Positions 26,543-36,656 are shown, numbered from the stretch's first letter. The stretch: 64,000 bases of DNA from PALSA-911 sp963839645 (GCA_963839645.1 CAWIVZ010000003.1:248001-312000), one strand, 5' to 3'. Numbers and translations: made by a program. Notes: generated from the sequence alone by a model not told the origin.

Positions 26543-28780
26543 TCAAAGGGCACGGTAGCCGAACTGGCCGATGGTTTTGAAGGTCATCTGGAACAGCACG
26601 GTGGTGGACCCGTTGTCGCCGTTGAACGAGGTATACCGCCGATACACGATGCCCTGCAGGATATAGCACTCGTCTTCATAGGCGACATTGGCGCCGACGG
26701 TGACGAACTGGTTGGTGGAGAGGTTGCGCCGCACATAGCCACCCAGGCGATACGCGTCGTAACGGCTGCTCAGGCCCAGCGTAATCTCATTGCGCGGCGT
26801 GCCGTAGCCGGACGAGGCCGGCGGCGGCGGCGGCTGGTTGTAGAAATTATAGGGATCGTAGGTGGTGTAGATATAGCCGCCGCTGACCTGCAGCGCCGGG
26901 CCGCCGACGGTGGCCAGCGCGTCGGCGAAGCGGGTGACGCCGGAGTTCTTGTCGAGCCGGGTGCGGTAGGTCAGGTTGAGCCAGGTGGTGGGCGCGAAGC
27001 TGGCGCGGGCGACGATATCCGAGACGGTGTCGCGCAGGCCGGAGGTTGTCGGCATCATATTGTCGGGGTCGGTCTGGTAGGACTGGCCGATGAAGGCGTC
27101 GAACGTGGTGCCGCCGAGATACCAGGTGCCCTGCAGCGCCGCGTTGAGGCGGGTGCCGCCCTCCAGCCGGTCGATGCCGGGGAAACGGTTGAAGCCGAAC
27201 AGGTTCTGGTCGGTGAATTCGAGGTCGAGGCTGTCCTCGTTCGGGATCTGGGTAAGCTGGCTGTCGCCGGCGCGCGGGGCGACGATGAGCTGCACCCGCG
27301 GCTCGATCACCTGGGTGCCCCAGTCGCCGCTGTCGCGCACGAACGGCCAGCGGAAATCGAGAGCGGCCTGCGGCAGGGCGCGGGCCACGGAGCTGGTGGA
27401 CTGGGTCGAGAAGTTCGGCTGCTCGTTCAAGTGGGTCGCGTTATAGGCTGCGGCATCGCCGTGCAGGGTGATTTTCCAGAGATCGCCGAGCGGGCCGGTG
27501 ACCGGGCGTTCCCAGTCCAGCGTCAGGTTGGCGCGCTGGGTGTTGGTGCCGGCGGTGCGCATGACATTGAACGCGCCGGCGTTCAGCGACAGCCGGCCGC
27601 CGAGATCGTCCGGCTTGCCGAAATAATTGTAGGTATAGCGCGGCATGACGACGGGCAGCGTGCTGTCCACGATGGTGCTGGACAGGCCCTGGTAGGCCCG
27701 GGCGTCGAGGCGGGTGTAGGCGCCCTGGCCGAAGCCCTCGATATAGGCCTGGCTGGTCAGGATGTTGGCGCTGCCGGCCAGGTAGCTGCTCAGGCTGAAA
27801 TTGCGCACATAGTTGGAGGACGAGGCGCGATTGAGATCGAAGCCGTAGCGCCAGGTGTCGTCATAGTTGAAGCGGCCCTTGGCATAGATCGAGCCCTGCG
27901 GGTCGCCGTTGACGTCGGCGCCGGAGGCGAAGATCGACAGCAGGCCGGCGTTGAAGCGGTAGCGGTAGTCGGCGCTGAGCTGGACGCCGGACTGGGTGGT
28001 GATCATCGGCGTCAGGGTGATGTCCGACTGGTCGTCGATCACCCAGTAATAGGGCTGGGCGAAGAACGCGCCGAGATGCTTGGACGAGCCGAAGGACGGC
28101 AGCAGCAGGCCCGACGCGCGCTTGACCGACGGGTCGGGGTGCCAGAAATACGGGAAATACGCGATCGGCACGCCGTACATCTCCATCACGGCGTCGTGGT
28201 ACTCGATCTTCTTGTTCTCGGTGTCCTGCACGGCCGCGAGGGCGCGGATCTGCCAGAGCGGCGGCTTGGTGGGGTCGTCGGCGCAGAGGTTGCAGGTGGT
28301 GTAGACGACGCGGCTGAGCTCGTTGATCGCGCCGCCGGTGCGGCGCGCGCCGTTGGCGGCGAGGCGGCCGTTTTCCGTCAGCCTTGTGCGCATGGCGCGC
28401 AGCACGCCGTCGCGCATGCCCTCGGTCAGTTCGGCGTAGTCGGAGAACAGCGTCTCGTTCGGCTCGAACAGCACCACGTTGCCGCTGGCGGCGGCGACGT
28501 TGGTGTTGCGGTCGTAGGTGATCTTGTCGGCGCGCAGCACGTGCTCGCCCTGCCAGGCCTCGACATGGCCGGTGGCGGTGACGATGCCGGCCTCGCGGTC
28601 GTATTCCACTTTGTCGGCGATGAAGGTGACCGGCTTGTTGCGGTCGACCGGCGCCACATCGCCGGGGGCGATGAGCGGTTGCGCGCGCGCGGGCTCCGCC
28701 GTCATCCCCTGCAACGTGAGGGTGACGGCGAGCAGCAGCAGGCGGGAGAGATGGCCGGGAGGAATCCGCATCTTATCCAT
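26543..28780 (-). CDS. lptD: LPS-assembly outer membrane protein LptD
   Basis: About 745 residues: a signal peptide (cut after EPARA), a periplasmic OstA/LptA-like jellyroll (VTFIADKVEYDREAGIVTATG, VLRADKITYDRN) and a large C-terminal beta-barrel (LPS_assembly_C; for example YFPYFWHPDPSVKRASGLLLP). Cysteines are few: a CNLC pair (about 163 and 166) and one near the end (DECYILQG), available for the disulfides that LptD needs. LptD puts LPS into the outer leaflet. The start is the ATG at 28780, which overlaps the end of lptG; a second ATG lies at 28771. Confidence 0.95.
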   Translation of the reverse strand: MDKMRIPPGHLSRLLLLAVTLTLQGMTAEPARAQPLIAPGDVAPVDRNKPVTFIADKVEYDREAGIVTATGHVEAWQGEHVLRADKITYDRNTNVAAASGNVVLFEPNETLFSDYAELTEGMRDGVLRAMRTRLTENGRLAANGARRTGGAINELSRVVYTTCNLCADDPTKPPLWQIRALAAVQDTENKKIEYHDAVMEMYGVPIAYFPYFWHPDPSVKRASGLLLPSFGSSKHLGAFFAQPYYWVIDDQSDITLTPMITTQSGVQLSADYRYRFNAGLLSIFASGADVNGDPQGSIYAKGRFNYDDTWRYGFDLNRASSSNYVRNFSLSSYLAGSANILTSQAYIEGFGQGAYTRLDARAYQGLSSTIVDSTLPVVMPRYTYNYFGKPDDLGGRLSLNAGAFNVMRTAGTNTQRANLTLDWERPVTGPLGDLWKITLHGDAAAYNATHLNEQPNFSTQSTSSVARALPQAALDFRWPFVRDSGDWGTQVIEPRVQLIVAPRAGDSQLTQIPNEDSLDLEFTDQNLFGFNRFPGIDRLEGGTRLNAALQGTWYLGGTTFDAFIGQSYQTDPDNMMPTTSGLRDTVSDIVARASFAPTTWLNLTYRTRLDKNSGVTRFADALATVGGPALQVSGGYIYTTYDPYNFYNQPPPPPASSGYGTPRNEITLGLSSRYDAYRLGGYVRRNLSTNQFVTVGANVAYEDECYILQGIVYRRYTSFNGDNGSTTVLFQMTFKTIGQFGYRAL

Positions 28781-29936
28781 CTTCGGTGTGCAGCAGCAGC
28801 GCAACCGCCAGCAACATGCCGGCGACCGAGGGTGCCCAGGCCGCCAGGGTGACCGGCAGGGCGCCGGACTGGCCGAACTCCTCGGCGACCTTGGAAATGA
28901 CGAACAGCAGGAACCCGGCCGCCACCCCGCTGCCGATCATCCGGGCGACGCCGCCGCGCCGGGCCGGGCGCATCGAGAAGCCGGCGGAGACCAGCGCCAT
29001 CGTCGCCGCGAGCAGCGGCAGGGCGAGCAGCGACTGGAAGTGCAGCCGGTGGCGCAGCGAGGAAAAGCCCGACCGCTCCAGCAGCGAGATGAATCCCGGC
29101 AGGGCCCAGAGCGACAGCGTGTCGGGGGAGGCGAAGCTGTCCTGCACCCGGGCGACGGTGAGGTCGGTCGGCAGCAGCAGGGTGCGGGGCCGGTCGGGCA
29201 GCTGGTCGGGCAGGATGACGCGGGCGCCGGTCAGTTCCCAGGCGCCCTGCTTCAGCTCGGCGCCGGTGGCCTCGATGCGGGCCAGCAGGTGGTCGGCGGC
29301 GTCGATGCGGAACACGCTGACGTCCTGCGTGGTGAGGGTCTCGCCGCGGAGCTGCACGCCGTGGGCGTGGATGATGGCCACGCCGGGAACGACCGGGGCC
29401 GCACCGCTCGCCGCCGGGGAGCCAGGGGCGGCGAGCTCATGGTCGGACTGGCGCAGCCAGAGCTGGCCGCCGGTCAGCGCCAGCGGGCCGCCGCCGGCGC
29501 GCAGGTAGGTGTTGTCCAGCACCTCCGCGCGCGCCAGCATCGCCGAGGAGAGCGGGCTGAGGGCGCCGGAGGCAAAGGCGCCGAGCAGCATGGCGCACAG
29601 CATCGGCAGCGCGAGGAAGACCCAGGCGGACACGCCGGCGGCGCGCGCGACGATCAGCTCCGAGGAGCGGGTCAGCTTCCAGAAGGCGAGGATGCCGCCG
29701 AGCAGGACCGCGAAGGGCAGGATCTGGATCATGATGTAGGGCAGGCGCAGCGCGGCGATCTGGCTGACCAGGCCGAAGGTCGCATCCGCCTTGCTGGCGG
29801 AGCGGCGCAGCAACTCGATGAAGTCGAACATCGCGACCAGGCCGGAAAGCGCCAGCAGCATGCTGAACGACGACAGCAGGAACTGGCGCGAGATATAGAG
29901 CGAAAGGGTGAGCGGGAGCTTCATCGGCGCGTTCAC
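28773..29936 (-). CDS. lptG: LPS export ABC transporter permease LptG
   Basis: A 387-residue permease with three helices on each side of a periplasmic beta-jellyroll domain, the YjgP/YjgQ architecture. LYISRQFLLSSFSMLLALSG is the first helix; SSELIVARAAGVSAWVF is the coupling helix that docks to LptB. It starts with a GTG at 29936 whose TGA overlaps the end of lptF. Together with LptF and the ATPase LptB it takes LPS out of the inner membrane and into the LptC-LptA bridge. It ends overlapping lptD. Confidence 0.95.
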   Translation of the reverse strand: MNAPMKLPLTLSLYISRQFLLSSFSMLLALSGLVAMFDFIELLRRSASKADATFGLVSQIAALRLPYIMIQILPFAVLLGGILAFWKLTRSSELIVARAAGVSAWVFLALPMLCAMLLGAFASGALSPLSSAMLARAEVLDNTYLRAGGGPLALTGGQLWLRQSDHELAAPGSPAASGAAPVVPGVAIIHAHGVQLRGETLTTQDVSVFRIDAADHLLARIEATGAELKQGAWELTGARVILPDQLPDRPRTLLLPTDLTVARVQDSFASPDTLSLWALPGFISLLERSGFSSLRHRLHFQSLLALPLLAATMALVSAGFSMRPARRGGVARMIGSGVAAGFLLFVISKVAEEFGQSGALPVTLAAWAPSVAGMLLAVALLLHTEDG

Positions 29937-31078
29937 GCGGTCCGCGCCGAGCGGGCTGCCCGGCGGGTGACGAGGCGGGAGGACTTCAGCTGCGGGCCGA
30001 TCAGCAGCCAGAAGCAGACGATGCCGGGCAGCACCGCGTGCACCCAGACCAGCGGTATCAGGCGGTTGTCGCGCGCCGCCAGGTTGCCGATCGCCAGACC
30101 GCTGGCGAGCAGGATGACGATGCCGGCGATGGCGATCAGCGGGCGCATGATGCCGCCATGCCGGCGGAACGCGCCGGTGAGCACCGAGAGCAGGGCAACC
30201 AGGGAGAAGGAGACCCCGGTCAGCGGCGAGGCCAGCCGCTTATGCGCCTCGGCCCGCCATTTCGGGATGTCCTGGACGTTGGAAGGATGCGGATCGAGCA
30301 GCTGGTGCAGCCCCACCTCGGTCATGTCGAGCGGGCGCGCCGCCTCGGAGCGGGAGGCCTGCGCAAGGTCGATGGCATTCTCGCTGAAGGTCAGGATGTT
30401 CAGCCGCCCGGTCGTGCGATCCAGTTCCTGCCGGTTGCCGTTGAGCAGCAGCACGCGCGGGCCGTTCGGCCCCTCCACCAGGCGGCCACGCTCGGCGAGG
30501 ATGGTGGCATGGGCGCCGGGCTGGCGCGCGTCATCGACCAGGATGCCGCGCAGCGTGCCGTCGGGGTCGCGCGAACGGATATAAACCGTCAGATCGTCCG
30601 ACATCGAGGTGAACACGCCTTCCTGGAGCAGGAAGGCGGCGACGCGGTTGCGGATTTCCCACTGGAATTCACGAAACGCGCTGAGGCTGGCCGGCACCAG
30701 CCAGAGATTGAGCAGGTAGCCTGCGATCATCACCAGAACGGCCAGGAACAGCGCCGGGCGCGCCAGGGAGAACGGCGACAGGCCGGCGGCGCGCATGACC
30801 GTGAGTTCGCGGTCGCCGGCCAGGCGCTGGTAGACGAACTGCACCACGACGAAGCTGGTGATCGGCAGGATGACGGCGACGAAGCTGGGCAGCAGCAGGC
30901 CGGTGAGTTGCAGGAACACGCCGAAGGACAGGCCGCGGTTCACCACCAGCTCCACGAAGCGCAGGCTCTGCACCAGCCAGATCAGCACGGCGAGGCCGCC
31001 GGAGACCGCGATCAGCGCGACCGCGAGCTGGCGGAAGATATAGCGGTCGAGCCGGGTGATGAGCGGGCCGGACGGCAT
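29933..31078 (-). CDS. lptF: LPS export ABC transporter permease LptF
   Basis: A 381-residue partner of LptG with the same six-helix plus jellyroll layout: LDRYIFRQLAVALIAVSGG (helix 1), GDRELTVMRAAGLSPFSLA (coupling helix) and a C-terminal set of three helices (VSFSLVALLSVLTGAF, PLIAIAGIVILLASGLAIG, WVHAVLPGIVCFWLLIG). First gene of lptF-lptG-lptD-surA. The 128 bases before it, back to the stop of gshA, presumably hold the operon promoter, though no clear motif is seen. Confidence 0.94.
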   Translation of the reverse strand: MPSGPLITRLDRYIFRQLAVALIAVSGGLAVLIWLVQSLRFVELVVNRGLSFGVFLQLTGLLLPSFVAVILPITSFVVVQFVYQRLAGDRELTVMRAAGLSPFSLARPALFLAVLVMIAGYLLNLWLVPASLSAFREFQWEIRNRVAAFLLQEGVFTSMSDDLTVYIRSRDPDGTLRGILVDDARQPGAHATILAERGRLVEGPNGPRVLLLNGNRQELDRTTGRLNILTFSENAIDLAQASRSEAARPLDMTEVGLHQLLDPHPSNVQDIPKWRAEAHKRLASPLTGVSFSLVALLSVLTGAFRRHGGIMRPLIAIAGIVILLASGLAIGNLAARDNRLIPLVWVHAVLPGIVCFWLLIGPQLKSSRLVTRRAARSARTA

Positions 31079-31206
31079 GCGGGGCGTGGTCTCCTTTGCC
31101 GGCGGGAGCCGGCGAGTAGCGGGGTAACATGTTTGTCCCCGACACGGCGAGGAGATCGGCGCCGCAGTCTAGCGCCGCTGGGCGCCTCGGCCAAACCCGG
31201 GCGTGG

Positions 31207-32610
31207 CTAAATCGCCGCCTCGGCCAGGATCGGGCGCACATCTCCCTTCCAGACGTTGTGGTAGCGGTCGAGCCAGTGCTCCGCCTGGGTCGGCGCGCCG
31301 GCGGCGATGGCCTCCAGCGGCGCCAGATACGCCGATTCGTCCCGGTCCGACGCGTCTCGCAGGGCGCGGGCGCGCAGGCCGTCCCGGGCAATGGCGACGA
31401 TGTCGCGAGCGAGCTCACGCAGTTTTGCGCCGCGGAACGGGGCATCGAGGCCCAGGCGGGGCACCGCCTCACGCAAGGCCACCGCGTCCGCCCAATCGGC
31501 TTGCGGCCCCGCGGGGCCGGTGATGCGCCGCTCGGCGGCGGTCAGGGCGGCGTCGTCATACAGCAGGCCGACCCAAAGGGCCGACTGGGCCAGCATCATC
31601 TCCGGCGTGCCGGCGTCGGCGCCGCGCATCTCGATGAAGCGCTTCAGGCGGACATCGGTGAAGGCGGTGGTCATGTGGTCGGCGAAATCGCCCAGCGTCG
31701 GCATTTCCCCGGGCAGGCCGGGCAGTTTTCCCTGCATGAACGCGCGGAAGGACTGGCCGGCGACATCGATGTACTTGCCGTCGCGGTAGACGAAATACAT
31801 CGGCAACTCGTCCACCAGCCAGCGCGCGTAGCGCTCGAAGCCGAAGCCGGGTTCGAACATCACCGCGGGGATGCCGGAGCGGTCATTGTCGGTATCGAGC
31901 CAGGCGTGGGCCCGGTTGGACAGCAGGCCGTTCGGCTTGCCTTCCAGGAAGGGCGAATTGGCGAACAGGGCGGTGGCCAGCGGCTGCAGCGCGAGCGAGA
32001 CGCGCATCCGGCGCAGCATCTCGGTTTCCGAGCCGTAGTCGAGGTTGACCTGCACGGTGCAGGTGCGGGTCATCATGTCGAGGCCGCGGGTGCCGACGAT
32101 CTGCATGTAGCGGCGCATGATCGCGTAGCGGCCCTTCGGCATCCACCGCATGTCCTCGCGGGTGGCGAAGGGATGGAAGCCGAGCGGGGCGAAGCCGACG
32201 CCGAGCTTTCCCGCCACCGCGCGGATCTCGGCGAAGTGCTGTTCAAATTCGGCCTTGGTCCCGTGCAGGCTGACCAGCGGGCCGCCGGACAGCTCCAGCT
32301 GGCCGGCAGGTTCGAGGGACACCGAGGCGCCGCCGCCGAGCTTGATGCCGATCGGGTTGCCGCGGTCGAGGATCGCCTCGCCGCCGAAGGCCAGCAGGCC
32401 CTCCAGGATGGCGCGGATGCCGCCTCTACCCGCCCCGGTCGTCTCGGTTTCGTAGGCTGGAACGCTCAAATCGTCGCGATGGAAGCCGAATTTCTCGTGC
32501 TCGGTGCCGATGCGCCAATCCGCCTTCGGCTTGCACCCGACGGCGATGAAATCGGCCAGCTGCGACATCGAGGTGATCGGCGTGTCGTCGGTATCTCCAG
32601 GATTGGACAT
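31207..32610 (-). CDS. gshA: Glutamate-cysteine ligase (plant/alphaproteobacterial type)
   Basis: A 467-residue enzyme for the first step of glutathione synthesis, joining L-glutamate and L-cysteine with ATP. The type is clear from IGTEHEKFGFHRDD (ATP/metal-binding Glu), GVGFAPLGFHPFATREDMRWMP, MMTRTCTVQVNLDYGSE and FEPGFGFERYARWLVDELPMYFVYR. It starts at the ATG 32610. A longer upstream extension in the same frame is Arg/Pro-rich antisense to rsmE and is not used. The next gene upstream, rsmE, is on the same strand. Confidence 0.95.
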   Translation of the reverse strand: MSNPGDTDDTPITSMSQLADFIAVGCKPKADWRIGTEHEKFGFHRDDLSVPAYETETTGAGRGGIRAILEGLLAFGGEAILDRGNPIGIKLGGGASVSLEPAGQLELSGGPLVSLHGTKAEFEQHFAEIRAVAGKLGVGFAPLGFHPFATREDMRWMPKGRYAIMRRYMQIVGTRGLDMMTRTCTVQVNLDYGSETEMLRRMRVSLALQPLATALFANSPFLEGKPNGLLSNRAHAWLDTDNDRSGIPAVMFEPGFGFERYARWLVDELPMYFVYRDGKYIDVAGQSFRAFMQGKLPGLPGEMPTLGDFADHMTTAFTDVRLKRFIEMRGADAGTPEMMLAQSALWVGLLYDDAALTAAERRITGPAGPQADWADAVALREAVPRLGLDAPFRGAKLRELARDIVAIARDGLRARALRDASDRDESAYLAPLEAIAAGAPTQAEHWLDRYHNVWKGDVRPILAEAAI

Positions 32611-32669
32611 GTCGCTCCGGGCAATCTTTGGGGGGTCGTTGGGCGGGTCAGGCTTGCTCGCGAAAACTT

Positions 32670-33407
32670 CTACCCGCAACCGGGCGCGAGCAACAGCGCC
32701 AGCCCGGCGATGGCCGCGGTCTCGGCCCGCAGCACGCGGGGGCCGAGGCTGGCCGGGACCAGGAACGGGCGCGAGCGCAGCAGGGCGATCTCGGCGGGGG
32801 AGAAGCCGCCCTCGGGGCCGATCAGCAGGGCGGCGCTGGCCAGGCCACGGGGCGGCGGCGGGGCGTCCAAGCGTTCGATGGCGGCGACCAGGGGGCGGGC
32901 GGCCGGCCAATCGGCCAGCACGTCCGGCAGGCGGCGGGGCGGATGCAGGGCGGGGATGGTCAGGCGCTCGCTCTGCTCGGCGGCCTCCATGGCGATGGCG
33001 GCGAGGCGGGCGAGGTTGACGCGCTCGGTGTTGGTGCGTTCGGTCAGCACCGGCAGCAGGGCCGAGGCGCCGAGTTCGGTGGCCTTCTGCACCAGCATGT
33101 CGGTGGGGTCGCGCTTGAGCGGCGCGAAGACCAGCCACAGATCGGGCTCGGGCGATTGCGGGCGCAGCAGGGCCTCGACCGTCAGGGTGGCGCGGTCCTT
33201 GCGGATGGCGGCGATCCGCGCCTTCCACTCGCCGTCGCGGCCGTTGAACAGGCGCAGCGCGGCGCCCGGGCCGCGGCGCATGACGGTGCCGAGGTAATGC
33301 GCCTGGGCCGGGCTGGCGGCGATCTCCGCGCCGGGCGCGAGATCGGCCCCGGTGAACAGGCGCAGCGAGGTGTCGGGTGCGGCGGGATCGGTTGACGAAG
33401 GGTGCAT
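32670..33407 (-). CDS. rsmE: 16S rRNA (uracil-1498-N3)-methyltransferase
   Basis: A 245-residue RsmE with an N-terminal PUA-like domain (LRLFTGADLAPGAEIAASPAQAHYLGTVMRRGPG) and a C-terminal SPOUT knot with LLIGPEGGFSPAEIALL and SLGPRVLRAETAAIAGLAL as the SAM-binding trefoil. It methylates U1498 of 16S rRNA. I took the ATG at 33407 because the extra upstream in-frame residues lack any domain and would overlap the divergent ubiA start. Confidence 0.93.
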   Translation of the reverse strand: MHPSSTDPAAPDTSLRLFTGADLAPGAEIAASPAQAHYLGTVMRRGPGAALRLFNGRDGEWKARIAAIRKDRATLTVEALLRPQSPEPDLWLVFAPLKRDPTDMLVQKATELGASALLPVLTERTNTERVNLARLAAIAMEAAEQSERLTIPALHPPRRLPDVLADWPAARPLVAAIERLDAPPPPRGLASAALLIGPEGGFSPAEIALLRSRPFLVPASLGPRVLRAETAAIAGLALLLAPGCG

Positions 33408-33426
33408 GCGGGTGAGAGTAGCAGCG

Positions 33427-34342
33427 ATGCCCTCCCCTGCTGAAACCGCCCATACCGATATCGTCGCCACCGGCTGGATCGCCCGCCTGCCGGCGGGCTG
33501 GCGGCCCTACGCGCTGCTGGCGCGGCTGGACCGGCCGATCGGCGTCTGGCTGCTGTTCCTGCCGGGGCTGTGGGGGATTCTGCTGGCCGGGGCGCCGGCC
33601 GGGCCGATCGGCCTGGCTGATCGCGCTGTTCGCCATCGGCAGCCTGGTGATGCGCGCGGCCGGCTGCGTGGTGAACGATCTGTGGGACCGCGACATCGAC
33701 CGTATGGTGGCACGCACCGCCGGCCGGCCGCTGGCGTCCGGCGCGCTGCGGCCGCGGCATGCGCTGGTGTTCCTGGTGCTGCTGCTGGCGGCGGGGCTGG
33801 CGGTGTTGCTGCAACTGAACCGGCCCGCTCAGGCGCTGGGCGTGGCGTCGCTGCTGCTGGTGGCGCTGTATCCGCTGGCCAAGCGGGTGACGTGGTGGCC
33901 GCAACTGGTGATGGGCTTCACCTTCGGCTTCGGCGCGCCGATGGGCTACGTCGCCGCCGGCGGGACGATCGGCTGGACCTGGGCGGCGATCTATGGCGCG
34001 GCGATCCTGTGGGACCTGGGGTTCGACACGATCTACGCCCACCAGGACCGCGAGGACGACGCGCTGGTGGGGGTGAAATCCACCGCGCGGCTGTTCAACG
34101 AGAACACGCGGCCCTTCCTGGCCGCCTGCTATGCCGGCACCGTGGCGCTGCTGGCGCTGGCCGGCTGGCTGGCCGGCTTGTCGAGCTGGTTCTACCCGGC
34201 GCTGGCGCTGCCGGCCGGGCTGCTGGCCTGGCAGGTGCGCGCGCTCGACATCCATGATCCCGGGCTGTGCCTGCGGCTGTTCCGCGCCAACCGCGAGGTC
34301 GGACTGGCGGTCGGACTGGCGCTGCTGATCGGGCGGCTTTGA
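33427..34342 (+). CDS. ubiA: 4-hydroxybenzoate polyprenyltransferase, reading frame interrupted
   Basis: An integral membrane prenyltransferase of ubiquinone synthesis. The N-terminal LARLDRPIGVWLLFLPGLWG is in one frame, and the first Asp-rich motif NDLWDRDIDRMVARTAGRP with all later helices and the second motif YAHQDREDDALVGVKST in another. The frames meet near 33605-33625, with one extra base by length, for about 304 residues. Both Asp motifs that bind Mg-diphosphate are intact. Ubiquinone synthesis is normally needed in such aerobes, so the interruption is probably technical. It is divergent from rsmE, with 19 bases between the starts. Confidence 0.88.
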
Positions 34343-34980
34343 CGGATCCGGAAGCCTTCCTGCGGGAGCACACGCGCCTGGAACATGCGCCGTTGGTGCC
34401 GGAGATCGCCCTGTACCTGGCCAGCGAGATCACGCCGATCTGGCTGGCGAGCGAGGATTGGCTGCGAGAGAAGAACATCGAGCCGCCGTTCTGGGCCTTC
34501 GCCTGGCCCGGCGGGCAGGCGCTGGCGCGGCATGTGCTGGATCATCCCGGGCTTGTCGCCGGCAAGCGGGTGCTGGATTTCGCCGCCGGCGGTGGAGTAG
34601 CGGCGATCGCCTGCGCGATGGCAGGTGCCGCGTCGGTGGAAGCGGCCGAGATCGATCCGCTCGCGGTCGCGGCGATCCGGCTGAACGCGGCGAAGAACGG
34701 CGTGCGCGTGACGGCGCTCAGCGAGGACGTGGTCGGCGCCGATTGCCGGTGGGACCTGATCCTGTGCGGCGACGTTTGCTACGAAGCGCCGATGACGCTG
34801 CACATCCTGCCCTGGCTGGAGGCGATGGCGGCGCGGGCGGAGGTTTGGGTGGCCGACCCGGGCCGGGCCTATCTGCCGCGCGAGGGGCTGGAACGTTTCG
34901 CCGACTACAAGGTGGCCACCAGCCTGGAACTGGAGGACCGGACCGAGCGGCATGTGGTGCTGTACCGGCTCGGATTTTAA
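34339..34980 (+). CDS. Class I SAM-dependent methyltransferase (ETFB lysine methyltransferase-like)
   Basis: About 213 residues. The start is probably the TTG at 34339, which overlaps the ubiA stop (TTGA); a longer in-frame extension is antisense-like Arg/Gly sequence. EPPFWAFAWPGGQALARHVLDHP followed by VLDFAAGGGVAAIACAMAGA and a later LILCGDVCYEAPM is the pattern of the family that includes the lysine methyltransferase of electron transfer flavoprotein beta and related nicotinamide methylases. Its target is likely a protein lysine, but this is inference from family resemblance. Coupled to ubiA. Confidence 0.8.
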   Translation: MTDPEAFLREHTRLEHAPLVPEIALYLASEITPIWLASEDWLREKNIEPPFWAFAWPGGQALARHVLDHPGLVAGKRVLDFAAGGGVAAIACAMAGAASVEAAEIDPLAVAAIRLNAAKNGVRVTALSEDVVGADCRWDLILCGDVCYEAPMTLHILPWLEAMAARAEVWVADPGRAYLPREGLERFADYKVATSLELEDRTERHVVLYRLGF

Positions 34981-35007
34981 GGCTGCGCGGCGGAGCCCCA
35001 GCCTGGC

Positions 35008-36492
35008 CTACACACCGGCAGCCGCCCGGGCTGCCAGGCGCCCGCTGACAAACGCCCAGCCGAGATGGTGACCATGGCCTTCCAGCAACAGGCCGCCCTG
35101 GCCGTTCGATCCGGCGGCGTACAGGCCGGGGATGATGCTGCCGTCCAGGCGTATCACTTCCATCCGTTCGGTGATCGCCAGGCCGCCATCGGTGAACACC
35201 ACGTGGCTGCGTACCGGCCCCAGCCCATAGAACGGCGGCTGGATCACCGGCCGGCGGTCGCCGCGCGGCACGCCGTCCAGCTTGTCGTTATAGGCTTTCA
35301 GCCCGCCGGCCAGGGAGCGCGGCCGCATGCCCATTTGCACCGCCAGGGCTTCCGGCGTGTCGGCACGATGGAAGATGTCCTTCCGCGATCGGCGGTAATC
35401 GTCGAGATAGGCATAGGCGATGCCGGGCGCGGTGGAGATGTAGTTCGGCCAGGCCGAGAATTTGTCCGCCACCGTTGCATCGAACACCACGAACCCGAGC
35501 CCGCGCGGCTGGCGCGCCAGGTCGGCGGCGGGATGGTTCAGTTCGTCGGTGAACCGCGCCCCGCGGTGCGTCACCAGGATCGCGCCTTCCCTGAACAGCG
35601 CGTTGGACGGGCTGACGGCGGTGGTCAGGAATTTCATCACGAACGGGCGCAGGCGTTCCGGGGGCAGAGTTTCGAAGCCCCATCGCATGGTCCGGCCGAG
35701 CAGCCGGCTGGGCGGCAGGCGTTGCAGGAGTGACGCCCTGCGCGGCGGCACAAAGCGCAGGATCGGGCCGCGGATGATGTCGCCGTTCACCACAATGCCG
35801 CCATGCGCCAGCCCCACGGCGATGCCCTCGCCGGTCGCGTCCGGGTTCACCGCGGCCACCGCACGCAGTTCCGGTCCGCCGAAATGCTCCTTCATCGCGC
35901 GGCTGGCGCTGAAATCGCCGCCTGCCAGGATCACCCCCTGTCGCGCACGCACGATTTCGGGCCCCTTTCCCGATGCGCGAACGGACACGCCGGCGATGCG
36001 GCCGCCTTCCTCGATGAGCCCCTCCACCAGCGCATTCGTGCGGATCGTCACCCCCAGGGCGCGGCAATGCCGGCCAAGCTGATACGGAAACGCCCGCGAA
36101 TTCGGCAGCACGTTATGCATCCGCGGCTGGCGGTGCGGCGGCTCGGGCATCGGCCCGGCGAATTCCAGGCCGGTGGACATCAGCCAGTCCATGGTCTCGG
36201 TGATATGGTCCACCAGCAGCCGGCGCAGGGCCAGGTTGTCACGATTGGCACGGCTGCCGGCCAGGATACCCAGATCCTCGAAATGCGCGTCCGGCGAGTC
36301 CACGATGCCCACGCGCTTCTGGTGCGGCGTTCCGGTGGCGGAGATCGAGCCCACCGACCAGGCGGTGCTGCCGCCGAGCCGGGCGTTCTTTTCCAGCAGC
36401 ACGACTTTCCGGCCAAGCCGCGCCGCCTCGCTTGCCGCCGCCAAACCCGCCCCACCGCCGCCGACGACAACGATATCCGCTTCTGTGAGCAT
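35008..36492 (-). CDS. FAD-dependent oxidoreductase, 3-ketosteroid dehydrogenase / fumarate reductase flavoprotein-like
   Basis: A 494-residue flavoprotein. MLTEADIVVVGGGGAGLAAA is the FAD-binding Rossmann start at the N-terminus, followed by LLEKNARLGGSTAWSVG. The C-terminal half has HVVFTDGGLAI and the final flavin contact GLYAAGSNGQGGLLLEGHG. This pattern fits the FAD_binding_2 family, which includes 3-ketosteroid-delta1-dehydrogenase and soluble fumarate or urocanate reductases; which one applies is not clear. The start ATG 36492 puts the GxGxxG near the N-terminus. It is divergent from a heme-binding-like gene set by 164 bases. Confidence 0.83.
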   Translation of the reverse strand: MLTEADIVVVGGGGAGLAAASEAARLGRKVVLLEKNARLGGSTAWSVGSISATGTPHQKRVGIVDSPDAHFEDLGILAGSRANRDNLALRRLLVDHITETMDWLMSTGLEFAGPMPEPPHRQPRMHNVLPNSRAFPYQLGRHCRALGVTIRTNALVEGLIEEGGRIAGVSVRASGKGPEIVRARQGVILAGGDFSASRAMKEHFGGPELRAVAAVNPDATGEGIAVGLAHGGIVVNGDIIRGPILRFVPPRRASLLQRLPPSRLLGRTMRWGFETLPPERLRPFVMKFLTTAVSPSNALFREGAILVTHRGARFTDELNHPAADLARQPRGLGFVVFDATVADKFSAWPNYISTAPGIAYAYLDDYRRSRKDIFHRADTPEALAVQMGMRPRSLAGGLKAYNDKLDGVPRGDRRPVIQPPFYGLGPVRSHVVFTDGGLAITERMEVIRLDGSIIPGLYAAGSNGQGGLLLEGHGHHLGWAFVSGRLAARAAAGV

Positions 36493-36656
36493 TTCACGGG
36501 CAACCTGTTGATTTGCGCCGCACGATAGCCAAACTCGTGCGCCGATCACGTGAAAACTTGCGGCGATCCTGCCGGCGCGGGTGCCGGCCGCCAGGGGCTG
36601 GTCAAAACCGCCGCCGCGGGCGAGGCTAAGCCTTCGATCAACCGGAGGCGCTCAGC

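Noticed and set aside
26405..28852. An 815-codon open frame on the plus strand across lptD
   Set aside because: It is antisense to lptD, rich in Gly/Ala/Val/His with no domain, and is explained by the GC-rich codon use of lptD.
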